From the NCBI GenBank assembly GCA_030760725.1, contig JASWHV010000012.1:37913652-37977651 (forward strand): a DNA stretch of 64,000 bases, written 5' to 3'. The stretch comes from Neostapfia colusana. Lineage: Eukaryota > Streptophyta > Magnoliopsida > Poales > Poaceae. The notes under the pieces are model-generated. The model did not search any database. It was not told where the DNA came from and saw nothing but the letters and a program-made list of their open reading frames with translations. A program made the position numbers and the translations under genes. This document shows positions 1 through 9,190 of the stretch, in pieces (the stretch's first letter is position 1; each line of letters starts with the position of its first letter).

Positions 1-363
1 CCTAGTGATTGGTATATATAGAGAAGACATGAGAATCTTAGAGAGGAAGGTAAAAAATCCAGAATTTGCAGCAGGCATATAGCAAGAAAATGGAGGGTGT
101 GGCTGTCCAAAATAAAAGAAGGAAAGGGGAAAATGCAGCAGCTAGAATTGACAAAATAAAATGCAGCAGCAAGATGAACATGGCTGGAACTTGTGATGCA
201 AAACGAAGCAGAAAATAGCACTTTGTGAAGGATGAATTGACAAAATAAAAGCAGGAGGAAGCAATTTTTGAAAATAACATTTTAGGGGGTCTTCCTATGT
301 GTTTTAGAGTGCCCACTCTACCTAGGCTTGCGTCCTACGGTCAACGTGGCCCTGGTACCAATT
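1..363 (-). other. Element H, internal/leader segment (first copy, cut by window edge)
   Basis: This stretch aligns base for base, with small differences, to 2521-2892. In minus-strand sense it follows an LTR-like end at 364 (TGTGACACCC on the plus strand) and so reads as leader or internal sequence of the small element H. A short minus-strand open frame crosses it, but the same frame in the second copy runs into a longer ORF, so I treat it as shared transposon sequence and not a gene. It continues off the left edge. Confidence 0.5.
348..360 (-). promoter_or_regulatory. Primer-binding-like site of element H (copy 1)
   Basis: Read on the minus strand, TGGTACCAGGGCC begins three bases after the LTR-like end TGTCACA. 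It resembles the initiator-Met tRNA primer site TGGTATCAGAGC used by the other elements here, with changes. The second copy at 2877-2889 reads TGATACCAGGGCC. Family knowledge supports the position; the exact primer tRNA is inference. Confidence 0.4.
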
Positions 364-1596
364 TGTGACACCCGGTTCCAAAAAATGAACCAGACAAAGC
401 GTATTTGTGACACATGTACATCACAAACGGATTTCAGAACTTAACCACATCACAAATAGTATTTAAGTGCCTTATTACAATAGTTCAGGATCTAAAATAT
501 GAGTTTCTAATTTTATTGCAGCGGAAAGAAACTAAATGGTAGCTGGACTCCGACTTCCACATGCGGTTGACGGTAACACGCACACCTAGTATTCCACTTG
601 ATCCTATGGGTACTCCAAGTTTTCTCCTGTAGCTGAATTGTTCTGGGGATAGCAAGGGTGAGTACATGTCGTACTGAGCAAGTGCAGCAAAGTATAACAT
701 GTAGCTTAAACAAGGATGGAAAAAATGGTTAATCGCAACACGCTAGTTTTATTTCACAATCACAAAGAGAACAGCCTACAATGTTGTGACACCCGGTTTC
801 GAAAAATAAACCAAGTGAATGCATATGTGTGCCCAGGATGTTCATCACACGTACACAGATTTATCAAAAATTAAATTAAGAATATAACCACGTACAAATA
901 GGTTTAAGTACTTTATTACAATAACTTAATGTCTCACTCATGAATATCTAACTTATTCTGCAGCGGAAGACTCTAAACGACAGCAGAAAATAACTAAAGA
1001 CGATGGGGCTCCAACTTCAACTCCACAGGCATGTGACGGTAGTGCGCATGCCTAGTACTCCTTCTGCTCTTCGGAGTACTCTTCTCATGTAGATGAATTA
1101 TTTGTGAGAATGCAAGGGTGAGTACATCTCATACTCAGCAAGTGCGGGAAAAGTATGACATGTAGCTTAAAACAATGTAGGAGATAAAAGTTCATTGCAG
1201 CAAGCAAGTTTTATTTCACAATCAAGATAAAAACATACTACTATGTATAGGTGAATTAAATCCCATCATAACCAAGTAAGTTATCATCCCTCTTGTTCAA
1301 TACCATCATAATTCATCATTTATCAAGTCTCAACCGGCCAATGATCTTTCTCAAACTTATTTCATATTCATATTTGCTCATGATCAGCACATATGAACAT
1401 AACCGAAACCATACCACATGTACAACCAAAACCAATCCCAATGACAATACCATAACCATGCCCAAATAACTGCCGGTACTCTGCAGACCGGGTACCCCCG
1501 CGTAGTGGGTAAAAGACAGTTTGGGCCCCCGCCTCCCTTCTGAGGCGGGCCCCAACAAAAGCCCTATGCTCTGGGCCCCATGGTCAACCCTGGGGC
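364..1596 (-). repeat. LTR-like repeat of element H, copy 1
   Basis: The segment is repeated at 2893-4126 with small differences. It begins on the plus strand with TGTGACACCC, which in minus sense gives an LTR-type CA end followed by a primer-like site. Inside it, a second TGTGACACCCGG start at 785 opens a related sub-block. Both sub-blocks contain a CAGCGGAAG motif, a cluster of 'aagggtgagtacat' and a 'actcagcaagtg' motif, all common in grass gypsy LTRs. The right border is placed where the two copies stop matching (GGGGCT), so it is approximate. Confidence 0.5.
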
Positions 1597-1599
1597 TGG

Positions 1600-2512
1600 T
1601 ACGGCGAAGGTGAATCATACATGGCCGCATGCCATGGTGAGTTGGCCGACCATGTAGGGGCGGGTGACACCGCTGCTCCATTAATTTCAGTGTTGGCATG
1701 AATCTCCTCTTGTTTTCCAACAAGTACACCTTCTTGCGGAGGTAGCGGATCTCCTCTTGTGCATGTGCGTAGCGGTTTCCCAATTCCATGAGCATCTTCC
1801 GAGATCTGTTAATAGCTTTTGAGTTGGAATGAGCTCCTTCATGGGGTCCAATGATCTCCCTAGTACCACTCTTTCGGCGCGGGTGCAGCTCAAAGCTAGT
1901 ATCTCTAAGCTGCCCACAAAAGATGTAGCATAGACAAGTGAGTGAATCCCATGCAACGTCGTCAATAGCTTCCTCCCTTGTGGACCTCCCGATTGGTGCG
2001 AGGTGTCGTGTGACAACCCTATCATTAGAGAGGATGGTCACTTGATCAGCCTTCCATTTTTCATGTCCGAGACGAGAGATTTTCTTGACAAGGTACTCCA
2101 GGTATAAGTTGCAGCGAACAAGAAACTCTCCCAACTCCCTGGCTGCATGTCCTCCTTCCGTTCCCTTAGAGCGATATTCTTGAGCAAAACGGAAGACCGG
2201 TTCATCATCTTCATTTTCAGCCGCAGCATGGAGTGGCTCCTCTCCTTGTGCATCTCCTTACGGTTCAGCTTCATAGGGTTCCTCCTCCCGATGTAAGCCC
2301 GCGTGGTACTCCTCCTGGGGTGCGCACCAGTGTGTCTCCTCCATCTCATCCTCGTATGGCTCTACTTCCTACGGATCCTCTTCCTCTTCCATAGCGCTTG
2401 AGTGATTAGCTTCCTCCGCATGGGGCTCCACTTTCATCTCCACCCAGAACGGTCCATCGTTAATCTCGATGGGGTTAAGTGAAAATCCAATAGGCAGCGA
2501 GCGAGTGCCCAT
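1600..2512 (-). pseudogene. Broken coiled-coil ORF of element H (ORF0-like)
   Basis: No gag, protease, RT or integrase is visible in H. On the minus strand an open frame starts at an ATG at 2510-2512 (MGTRSLPIGFSL), carries an acidic stretch rich in Glu, and stops near 2370. The story continues in other frames with a stretch around 2134-1690 that includes EEAIDDVAWDSL and a heptad-like part, AQEEIRYLRKKVYLLEN. I infer an accessory protein of a non-autonomous LTR element, broken by at least one stop and frame change. It shares architecture (N-terminal domain, coiled coil, acidic part) with the ORF0 at 25620, but I see no clear sequence match. Function unknown. Confidence 0.4.
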
Positions 2513-2520
2513 ACGCGCTG

Positions 2521-2892
2521 TGCTCCTAGTGATTGGTATATATAGAGAAGACATGAGAACCTTAGAGAAGAAGGTAAAAAAATCCAGAATTTGCAGCAGC
2601 CATATAGCAAGAAAATGGAGGGTGTGGCTGTCCAAAATAAAAAAAAAAAGGAAAGGGGAAAATGCAGCAGCTAGAATTGACAAAATAAAATGCAGCAGCA
2701 AGATGAACATGGCTGGAATTTGTGATGCAAAATGAACCAGAAAATAGCACTTTGTGAAGGATGAACTGACAAAATAAAAGAAGAAGCATGCAATTTTTGA
2801 AAATAACATTTTATGGGGTGTTCCTATGTGTTTTAGAGTGCCCACTCTACCTAGGCTTGCGTCCTACGGTCAACGTGGCCCTGGTATCAATT
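2521..2892 (-). other. Element H, internal/leader segment (second copy)
   Basis: This matches 1-363 closely, including an A-rich tract at about 2636-2651 that is longer than in the first copy. In minus sense it lies between the LTR-like repeat at 2893 and the broken ORF. An open frame on the minus strand (hydrophobic, Phe-rich) covers most of it but looks like a low-complexity read-through and is not called as a gene. Confidence 0.45.
2877..2889 (-). promoter_or_regulatory. Primer-binding-like site of element H (copy 2)
   Basis: Minus-strand TGATACCAGGGCC, three bases inside the LTR-like end at 2893, is the counterpart of the site at 348-360. Confidence 0.4.
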
Positions 2893-4126
2893 TGTGACAC
2901 CCGGTTCTGAAAAATGAACCAAACAAAGAGTATTTGTGACACAAATACATCACAAATGGATTTCAGAACTTAACCACGTCACAAATAGTATTTAAGTGCC
3001 TTATTACAATAGTTCAAGATCTAAAATATGAGATTCTAATTTTATTGCAGCGGAAAGAAACTAAGTGGTAGCTGGACTCCGACTTCCACATGCCGTTGAC
3101 GGTAACACGCACACCTAGTATTCCACTTGATCCTCAGGGTACTCCCAAGTTTCTCCTATAGCTGAATTGTTCTGGGAATAGCAAGGGTGAGTACATATCG
3201 TACTGAGCAAGTGCAGCAAAGTATAACATGTAGCTTAAACAAGGATGGAAAAAATGGTTAATCGCAACACGCTAGTTTTATTTCACAATCACAAAGAGAA
3301 CAACATACAATGTTGTGACACCCGGTTTCGAAAAATGAACCAAGTGAATGCATATGTGTGCCCAGGATGTTCATCACACGTACACAGATTTATCACAAAC
3401 TGAATTCAGAATATAACCACGTACAAATAGAGTTTAAGTACTTTATTACAATAACTTAATGTCTCACTCATGAATATCTAACTTATCTGCAGCGGAAGAC
3501 TCTAAACGACAGCGAAAAATAACTAAAGATGATGGGGCTCCAGCTTCAAATCCACAGGCATGTTGACAGTAGTGCGCATGCCTAATACTCCTTCTGCTCT
3601 TCTAAGTACTCTTCTCCTGTAGCTGAATTATTTGTGGGAATGCAAGGGTAAGTACATCTCGTACTCAGCAAGTGCGGGAAAAGTATGACATGTAGGTTAA
3701 ACAATGTAGGAGGTAAAAGTTCATTGCAGCAAGGAAGTTTTATTTCACAATCAAGATAAAAACATCCTACTATGTCTAGGTGACTTAAATCACATCATAA
3801 CCAAGTAATTTATCATCCCTTTTTTTCAACACCATCATAATTCATCATTTATCAAGTCTCAACCGGCCAATGCTCTTTCTCAAACTTATTTCATATTAAT
3901 AATTTTTTATGATCAGCACATATGAACATAACTGAAACCATCTCACATGTACAACAAAAACCAATCCCAATCACAATACCATAACCATGCCCAAATAACT
4001 GTCGGTACTCTACAGACCGGGTACCCCTGCGTAGTGGGTAAAATACAGTCCGGGCCCTGCCTCCCTGCTGAGGCGGGCCCCAACAAAAGCCATGTGCTTT
4101 GGGCCCCATGGTCAACCCTGGGGCTA
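2893..4126 (-). repeat. LTR-like repeat of element H, copy 2
   Basis: Second copy of 364-1596, with the same internal sub-repeat start (TGTGACACCCGG at 3314). The match to the first copy ends at about 4126, where the LTR of the Tat-type element G begins, so G is probably inserted here or abuts it. No coding capacity is seen inside; short open frames on both strands are not conserved between the two copies. Confidence 0.5.
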
Positions 4127-5266
4127 TCGCGTGCACACGAGCTCAGAAGCAGACACGTGCCCTGGGCTCTGACTTGAGCCTCTCTGCTGAGAACAGGCCC
4201 GGAGCTGCCACCTGTCCCCGGCTCCAAGTCACCTCCCTAAAGACGACAACACTAGGGCTGGCACGTATCCCGAGCTCTGACAAGCCTCCCCACTGAGGTG
4301 GGGTCCGGAGCTGACGTGTGTCCTCCGGCTCTGAGCTGCCTCCCCGCTGAGGACAGCTCCGGTGCTGACACGTACCTCGGGCTCCGGGCCAAGCCTCCCC
4401 GCTGAGGTGAGGTCCGGGGCTGCCACGTGTCCCTTGCCTCCGAGCAGCCTCCCCGCTGAGGACAGCTCCGGTGCTGACACGTGCCCTGAGCTCCGGTCCG
4501 GGCCTCCCTTCTGAGTTATGGTCCGGAGCCGCCACGTGTCCGCAAACACCAAGCTCGTCGATGAGAGCTCCAGAGCCGCCACATCCCACGATCCCTCATG
4601 GGCCGTGGGTCGACGAAGTCAAAGAGGAAGTGCGCTGTCAGGCTTTGCATTCAAGGCTTGCGCTTTCCTAGAAGCATGGTGCACAGCACACGCCTCCGTC
4701 CCTTGCCCGTTCGCCATAACGGCTACAAAACAGGACGGCAAAGCATGACAGCGGAACAGTGCCGTCCAACGGCACACAACCGCCAAAGCAAGGCAAGGAG
4801 ATGCGGCGACAAGACATCGTCTTCATCATCACCTGACACATGGTCAGGGGCGCCCAGTGCGCCAGACAAAGGGACTTAACTCCCCCGCAGGTGACTCTAC
4901 TCAGAGGAGAAAGCCCTAGATCATGTATAGGACACTCAAAGTTTTGGGGCCACCTGTCGGGCCCCAAGCCTCATTGTAACCACCCCGGCCTTGAACTATA
5001 ATAGAACCGGGGTGGCCACCCTACAAAGGGTTCTGACTCCCCACACTCAAGATCACACAATGCACAAGCGCTCGCGCCCAAGCAATAGAACAAGCACACC
5101 CGTGGACGTAGGGTATTACGCTCCGGCGGCCCGAACCACATAAATCCTCGTGTTCATCCGCTCCCTCGAGCCAGGTCGCGAAGGGCGCCAAGCCCCCTCT
5201 GGAAAAAAAAACTTGTGGGCTGCTTCCGAGCAGGCCGGGAGGAGTGTCGCAGCTCACACTCCGACA
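4127..5266 (+). repeat. 5' LTR of element G
   Basis: GC-rich noncoding sequence ending in CCGACA immediately before the primer site at 5269. It contains a minisatellite near its start and a possible TATA-like stretch (ACTATAATAGAACC near 4996). The exact start is inferred from where the element H repeat ends. No second copy is in the window to confirm the borders. Confidence 0.55.
4177..4545 (+). repeat. Minisatellite of about 55 bp in the G LTR
   Basis: A unit opening GCCTCCCCGCTGAGG and ending in a GCTGACACGTG-like part recurs with starts near 4177, 4283, 4338, 4393, 4447 and 4502, that is every 54-55 bp (with one double-length step). Copies are imperfect. Short tandem arrays in U3 are common in grass Tat LTRs; a role as enhancer array is inference. 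Confidence 0.75.
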
Positions 5267-5268
5267 TT

Positions 5269-5286
5269 TGGCACGCAGGTAGGGGG
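5269..5286 (+). promoter_or_regulatory. Primer binding site of element G
   Basis: TGGCACGCAGGTAGGGGG follows the LTR end CCGACA by two bases. The form TGGCRCRC..GGTAGGGG is what I recall for grass Tat/RIRE2 elements. It differs from the Met-type site of the other elements here, which supports G being a separate lineage. Confidence 0.6.
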
Positions 5287-5310
5287 TGTTTTACTCGCTC
5301 TCCTCGTGAC

Positions 5311-7044
5311 CATGGTGAACAACGCTTCTCACGATGAGCCTTCTCGCCCACCTCGATGTCGTCTCTAGACGGGAGACGACGAGGCTACCTCCCACTCCAG
5401 GGCGGGCAGGTACGGTCAGGCCGGCGGGCAGACAACCCGCGTGCCACCAGCGGCCCCAGCGCCTAAATCTGACCCAACCGGTGACCAGAACGCTGGAGCC
5501 CCTGAGGCGCCCGTGGCACCAAGGTTGGGATGGACTGGCAACCATGCGGGTGGTGCGCCATCGGTGTTCACACTGCCAGTGGTTGCTTCCTCTCAGCCAC
5601 CCACTTCCCCGGCAGTGGTGACGACACCGCCGCGGCCGAGCCCGGAGAGTGTGCTGGGTGCAGCACGCGCTCTGCTTCACAACCCTCCGGATGAGGGTGC
5701 CACCCCCGAGGCGGTGGAGCACTAGCGGCAAGACGACGACCACCTTGTCGCTGCCGCCATGAATTCTCCTGCCTACAGGGGACAACCAGCTGAACCCTCG
5801 CTGGCCCAGTCGTGTACACCGACGGTTGCCCGTGGGGTTGCAGTCCCATGCGCGACGGCCATGCCCGACCTCAGGGTCGAGTTAAACCGCTGTCTCGCAA
5901 GCGAAGATGGTCGCACCACCATCGACCGACGCCTCGAGAGGCGCCGCAATCTCGAATAATGGTACCGCTCTCCAAGTGTGGTACCGGCAGGCCACACTCC
6001 CCTGCCCCTGCCTCTCCGGAACCAGTAGGAGGCTGCATGGCGCTTGCCCCGCATTTTTGTATGGTAGTCTGGCCACCCAATTTCCGGCCCCACTTGCCGG
6101 AAAAATACGATGGGACAGTCAATCCTGCTGAGTTCCTGCAGATCTACTCCACCTCCATCCTAGCTGCAGGAGGGGATGAGGCCGTCATGACCAACTTCTT
6201 CCCCATGGATCTAACCGGCACAGCCTGGTCATGGCTCATGAACCTTTCCCCGAGATCCATCTCGTCCTGAGAAGAGTTGTGCTGGAGATTCACATCCAAC
6301 TTTGGGGGTTCCTACACGCGACCCGGCACCGAGCTTGACCTCCACGCCGTGCGACAGCATGACGGAGAGTCGCTGTGATCCTTCATCCAGCGGTTCTCCC
6401 AGGTTAGGAACACCATCTCCCACATCTCCTACGCCTCCGTCGTCGTCGCCTTCCGGCAAGGTGTCCATGACAAGAAGATGCTCGAGAAGTTAGCCACGCA
6501 TGACGTGCAAGAAGTCTCTGAGCTCTTCAGCCTGGCCAAAAAATGTGCCAGGGCGGCGAAAGGCCGAGACTAGCACTCACGGCCTGCCTCTGCAGCGGGG
6601 AGTGCCGGAGAGGCTGCTGCATCGCTCAGTGGCAAGTAGAACAAGACCGGAGGCAGGAACAAGCCTCTGGCCGGGGCAACCACGGCTGCTCTAGCAGCGG
6701 CCGGTGGGGGCCGAGCCCCGCGCCCGGACAAGCGCCCGCGACTGTCGTCTACTGGCGACGACAACCAGTGGTGCCCGATGCACAACACTGGCAGCCATGG
6801 CGCTAACGACTGTTGCGAGATCAAGAAGCTAGCGGAACGCTTCCGCGAGCTGCAACAGCAGCGGCTGCGCCAAGATGTCGCACCCTCCCTCCAGCGGGAG
6901 GGTAAACAAAAGGCCAAACCTGAGACCGATGCGGAGCAGGGTATGGAGTACCAAGATGCCGAGAGGGCGTTGAAAGCCATCTACGGCCACTCCGACTCTG
7001 ACTACAGCGATCACAGCGAGCTACGCAAGATGCTCCATGCCTAA
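5311..7044 (+). pseudogene. gag: gag of Tat-type element G, broken
   Basis: Gag would build the virus-like particle. The reading starts at ATG 5311 (MVNNASHDEPSRP) and is recovered piecewise in several frames. The retrotransposon gag domain is clear at about 6060-6540: FRPHLPEKYDG, then NFFPMDLTGTAWSWLMNL, then a TGA where EELCW-type sequence continues, and FIQRFSQVRNTI. The C-terminal part has a knuckle-like CPMHNTGSHGANDC at about 6775-6815 and ends with ELRKMLHA at 7044. Several stops and frame changes make it non-functional. The part between 5370 and 6050 is a proline- and alanine-rich linker, poorly conserved. Downstream, pol is missing. Confidence 0.7.
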
Positions 7045-7085
7045 CCAGGCATTCCCCCCCCCCCCTTCATCGTGTGACAATGGAA

Positions 7086-7495
7086 AACACGCTCTCACAC
7101 TGGTGTAGGGAGTCGAGGCCGCCCTCCCCTCAGAACACACCAAGGGATCACCCAACGTCCGGACATACGGTGAAGCCATGCAGGATCAGCTCCTGCGTGA
7201 AGAAATCAACCTCGTTGATGAGGCAACATGGCTAGAGGCTGCTCGAAATGCGCTACACTGCAAAACACTCCGGCAATGGTACTCGCAGAGTAGGCAGCCC
7301 AAGGTAGGGTCACCTGGTGCCTCGGCCAATGATTTCCTGAGGAGAAGTGACAAACCCTCCCCCCAGCTGGGAGGGTCCCTCCCGACCAGTACACGTATGC
7401 CTCTCCAGGTGCACCCACCTGGCTGCAGGGGATGGGTATCCCTACCCAGACCATAGGACATAGAACACCTCTGTAAGTTCTACCCTTAGCACAGT
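7086..7495 (+). pseudogene. C-terminal integrase remnant of element G
   Basis: Right after gag the sequence reads ALTLV-stop-GVEAALPSE, then PNVRTYGEAM, then a helical stretch LLREEINLVDEATWLEAARNALH, frame changes, and IEHLCKFYP with its stop near 7488. These match, in order, the segment that follows the integrase catalytic core and the extreme C-terminus of Tat-type pol. Protease, RT, RNase H and the integrase core are absent, so a large internal deletion joins gag to this end. A 12-base run of C at 7054-7065 lies at the joint. Confidence 0.65.
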
Positions 7496-7695
7496 GGTAG
7501 GATATATTTTCTTTTTCTCTTCCTTGTAAGGGTATCATAGTGTCCAGGAACAGCGCTTAGAACAGCTAAGTCCCAGAGGGGTCCAGCTACTCCGTCATTC
7601 GGGCCTGGTCATTGCCTTCTTGCACGGCATGTTTCCTCCTATTACCCAAACAAGGACAGGAATAAGAAAAGTTTATCCTACCCTACGCACTTTAT
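7496..7695 (+). other. 3' noncoding tail of element G
   Basis: After the integrase stop the sequence is pyrimidine-rich and noncoding up to the insertion of C. No 3' LTR of G is seen. The last five bases, TTTAT (7691-7695), are the presumed left target duplication of C; its partner would lie outside the window. Confidence 0.5.
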
Positions 7696-7923
7696 TGACA
7701 CGACCCCACGGTCTTGTCGAGCCAGGATTACGCTGAGGGGTGCTGCGTTGCACAGCACCGGATAACGCACATCAAAGATACAAAGCGGAAGCAAAGTTTT
7801 ATTACATAAACCAGTTTATGAACATTTTTACAACAAAATAGTTCAGTCTACACTCGCGGGCGTAGACTATGCATCGAGTTTACGTTCAGCACATGAACGT
7901 GTCCTCGCTAGCACGCACACACA

Positions 7924-8012
7924 CTAACACGGCGGCGTGCAAGACTCCCACTCGACGGGATTCCCCTCCTGGGGTTCCGTCTCCTCCTCGGGAGTCCCTT
8001 CCTCATAGACTC
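7924..8012 (-). other. LTR exon-like block 3 in C (acidic frame end)
   Basis: Minus strand: acceptor-like TTTTACAG then GAGTCTATGAGG..., open to TAG at 7924-7926. The frame reads VYEEGTPEEETEP and ends EWESCTPPC. With one G from the preceding block it keeps the phase G|GA. It matches 23801-23889 in element A. Confidence 0.55.
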
Positions 8013-8204
8013 CTGTAAAAGCTTCAAACACAAGTAGTGAGCACGATGGCTCAGCAAGACTGACCCGTCTCTCCTATACATGGAACTTCTACATGAAGGG
8101 TAATAGGTTACATGAGGTAAAATAAGCTGCAAAGGACTCACCTAATTAGTGGAACCTTACTTTCAAGTTTTAGCAGCAGGTTGTGGAGAACCTTACGCTA
8201 AGGC

Positions 8205-8249
8205 ACATGAGAGAGCCGCAATCAAACAAGAAACGCATTTCCCTCATGT
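8205..8249 (-). ncRNA. Conserved LTR hairpin (copy in C)
   Basis: Minus strand: ACATGAGGGA, a 25-base loop with TTTCTTGTTTGATTG, then TCTCTCATGT. All ten positions pair if one G-T wobble is allowed. Element A has ACATGAGAGA with the same 3' arm. Whether it acts as RNA is inference. Confidence 0.5.
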
Positions 8250-9109
8250 ACTTTGCCCAAAGATGAAAAGAACTTTAATTAGCTCTAAACTACAACAAGA
8301 CATTAACAAGCAAAGTATAGCTTTCAAATCAGCAAACTTTTAACATGTATCTAGCCGGTTCTTTCTACGTCACGGTACAGTGAACAAGTGGTACTCACTG
8401 ACCGCGAGGGACGGTGATTATAATCGATTTACACCTGCAGGGTTACCCGAATAATCCGTCATGTACGCCCGTACTCGATGTTGCCTACAGCAACCATCAC
8501 GGACGTCGTACGCAACCACCTTCCACCCGTCAGCCAAATGTTGAACCGGTCCAATTGTCCCGAGCAAGAGGTCTCTGCGCGTGCATCCACAGTGCCACCA
8601 GACGATTTACACCTCGAGCTCTCAACCTACCCTCTGAACGACCAGCTATGCCTCAACATCCAGCTACCCGAGTTACATCGGTTTCCTGGTTCCCATATAG
8701 CCGGTAGGTCTTCGGTACTGTTCTAGCTTGTTCAACAGGCCCGCACACGGCTAGGTCCTCAATCAACACAAGCGGAGCTATAGCACTCAGGCCCCAAAGT
8801 CCTGTTGCCCTTACTCTCCACTCGGTCTCATTTTTCTTGCCATGTATTTCATTTGCTATCTTTACCCGAGTCGAGTGCCTCTAGCCTATCCTCGCGAGTA
8901 GTTCCAACTACTCGACTTGTACCGAATCCTACACTATCTTAGCATTGCAGTAGCTAAACGGGTTTTTCAAACCTAATCCCAACCAGGGTTTTCTTGGCTG
9001 TGCATTTGGGTTTCAAACAAGACTCTAATGCAAGAATTTATTAAGTGCTCAAAGTAAGTTCTCAAAATAGTAAAACTTTGTAAAATGGTTAATGCAAACC
9101 GGAGCTTGC

Positions 9110-9190
9110 CTTGCTGCTCTTGGTCGTAGGCTAGCTGCTCTTCCGGAGTGACCAAGTCTAAGATTTCGGGCTCCTCCTCAACCTTAGCGA
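9110..9190 (-). other. LTR exon-like block 2 in C (acidic frame)
   Basis: Minus strand: acceptor-like CATGTAG, then 81 bases, then donor-like AAG|GCAAGC. The frame with two leading bases is open and reads AKVEEEPEILDLVTPEEQL. It is the same length and phase as 22633-22713 in A. Confidence 0.55.

Larger units (their letters stand above)
4127..7695 (+). mobile_element. Element G: Tat/RIRE2-like gypsy retrotransposon, deleted and interrupted
   Basis: In order: a GC-rich 5' LTR, a primer site, a broken gag, then directly the last part of integrase and a short noncoding tail. Protease, RT, RNase H and most of integrase are missing. The sequence is cut at 7695/7696 by element C, so the 3' LTR would lie beyond the window on the far side of C. 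The class is assigned from the gag motif PPNFRPHLPEKYDGTVNPAEF and the integrase end IEHLCKFYP, both recognisable from grass Tat elements. The left border is uncertain because no clean TG start is visible. Confidence 0.7.

Noticed and set aside
2369..2845. Hydrophobic Phe-rich minus-strand frame as a membrane protein
   Set aside because: The hydrophobic part is leader-type AT-rich sequence that is not kept in frame between the two copies.
4177..4545. Regular repeats that might be a CRISPR array
   Set aside because: Units are imperfect, head to tail and without distinct spacers; a plant minisatellite in an LTR explains them.
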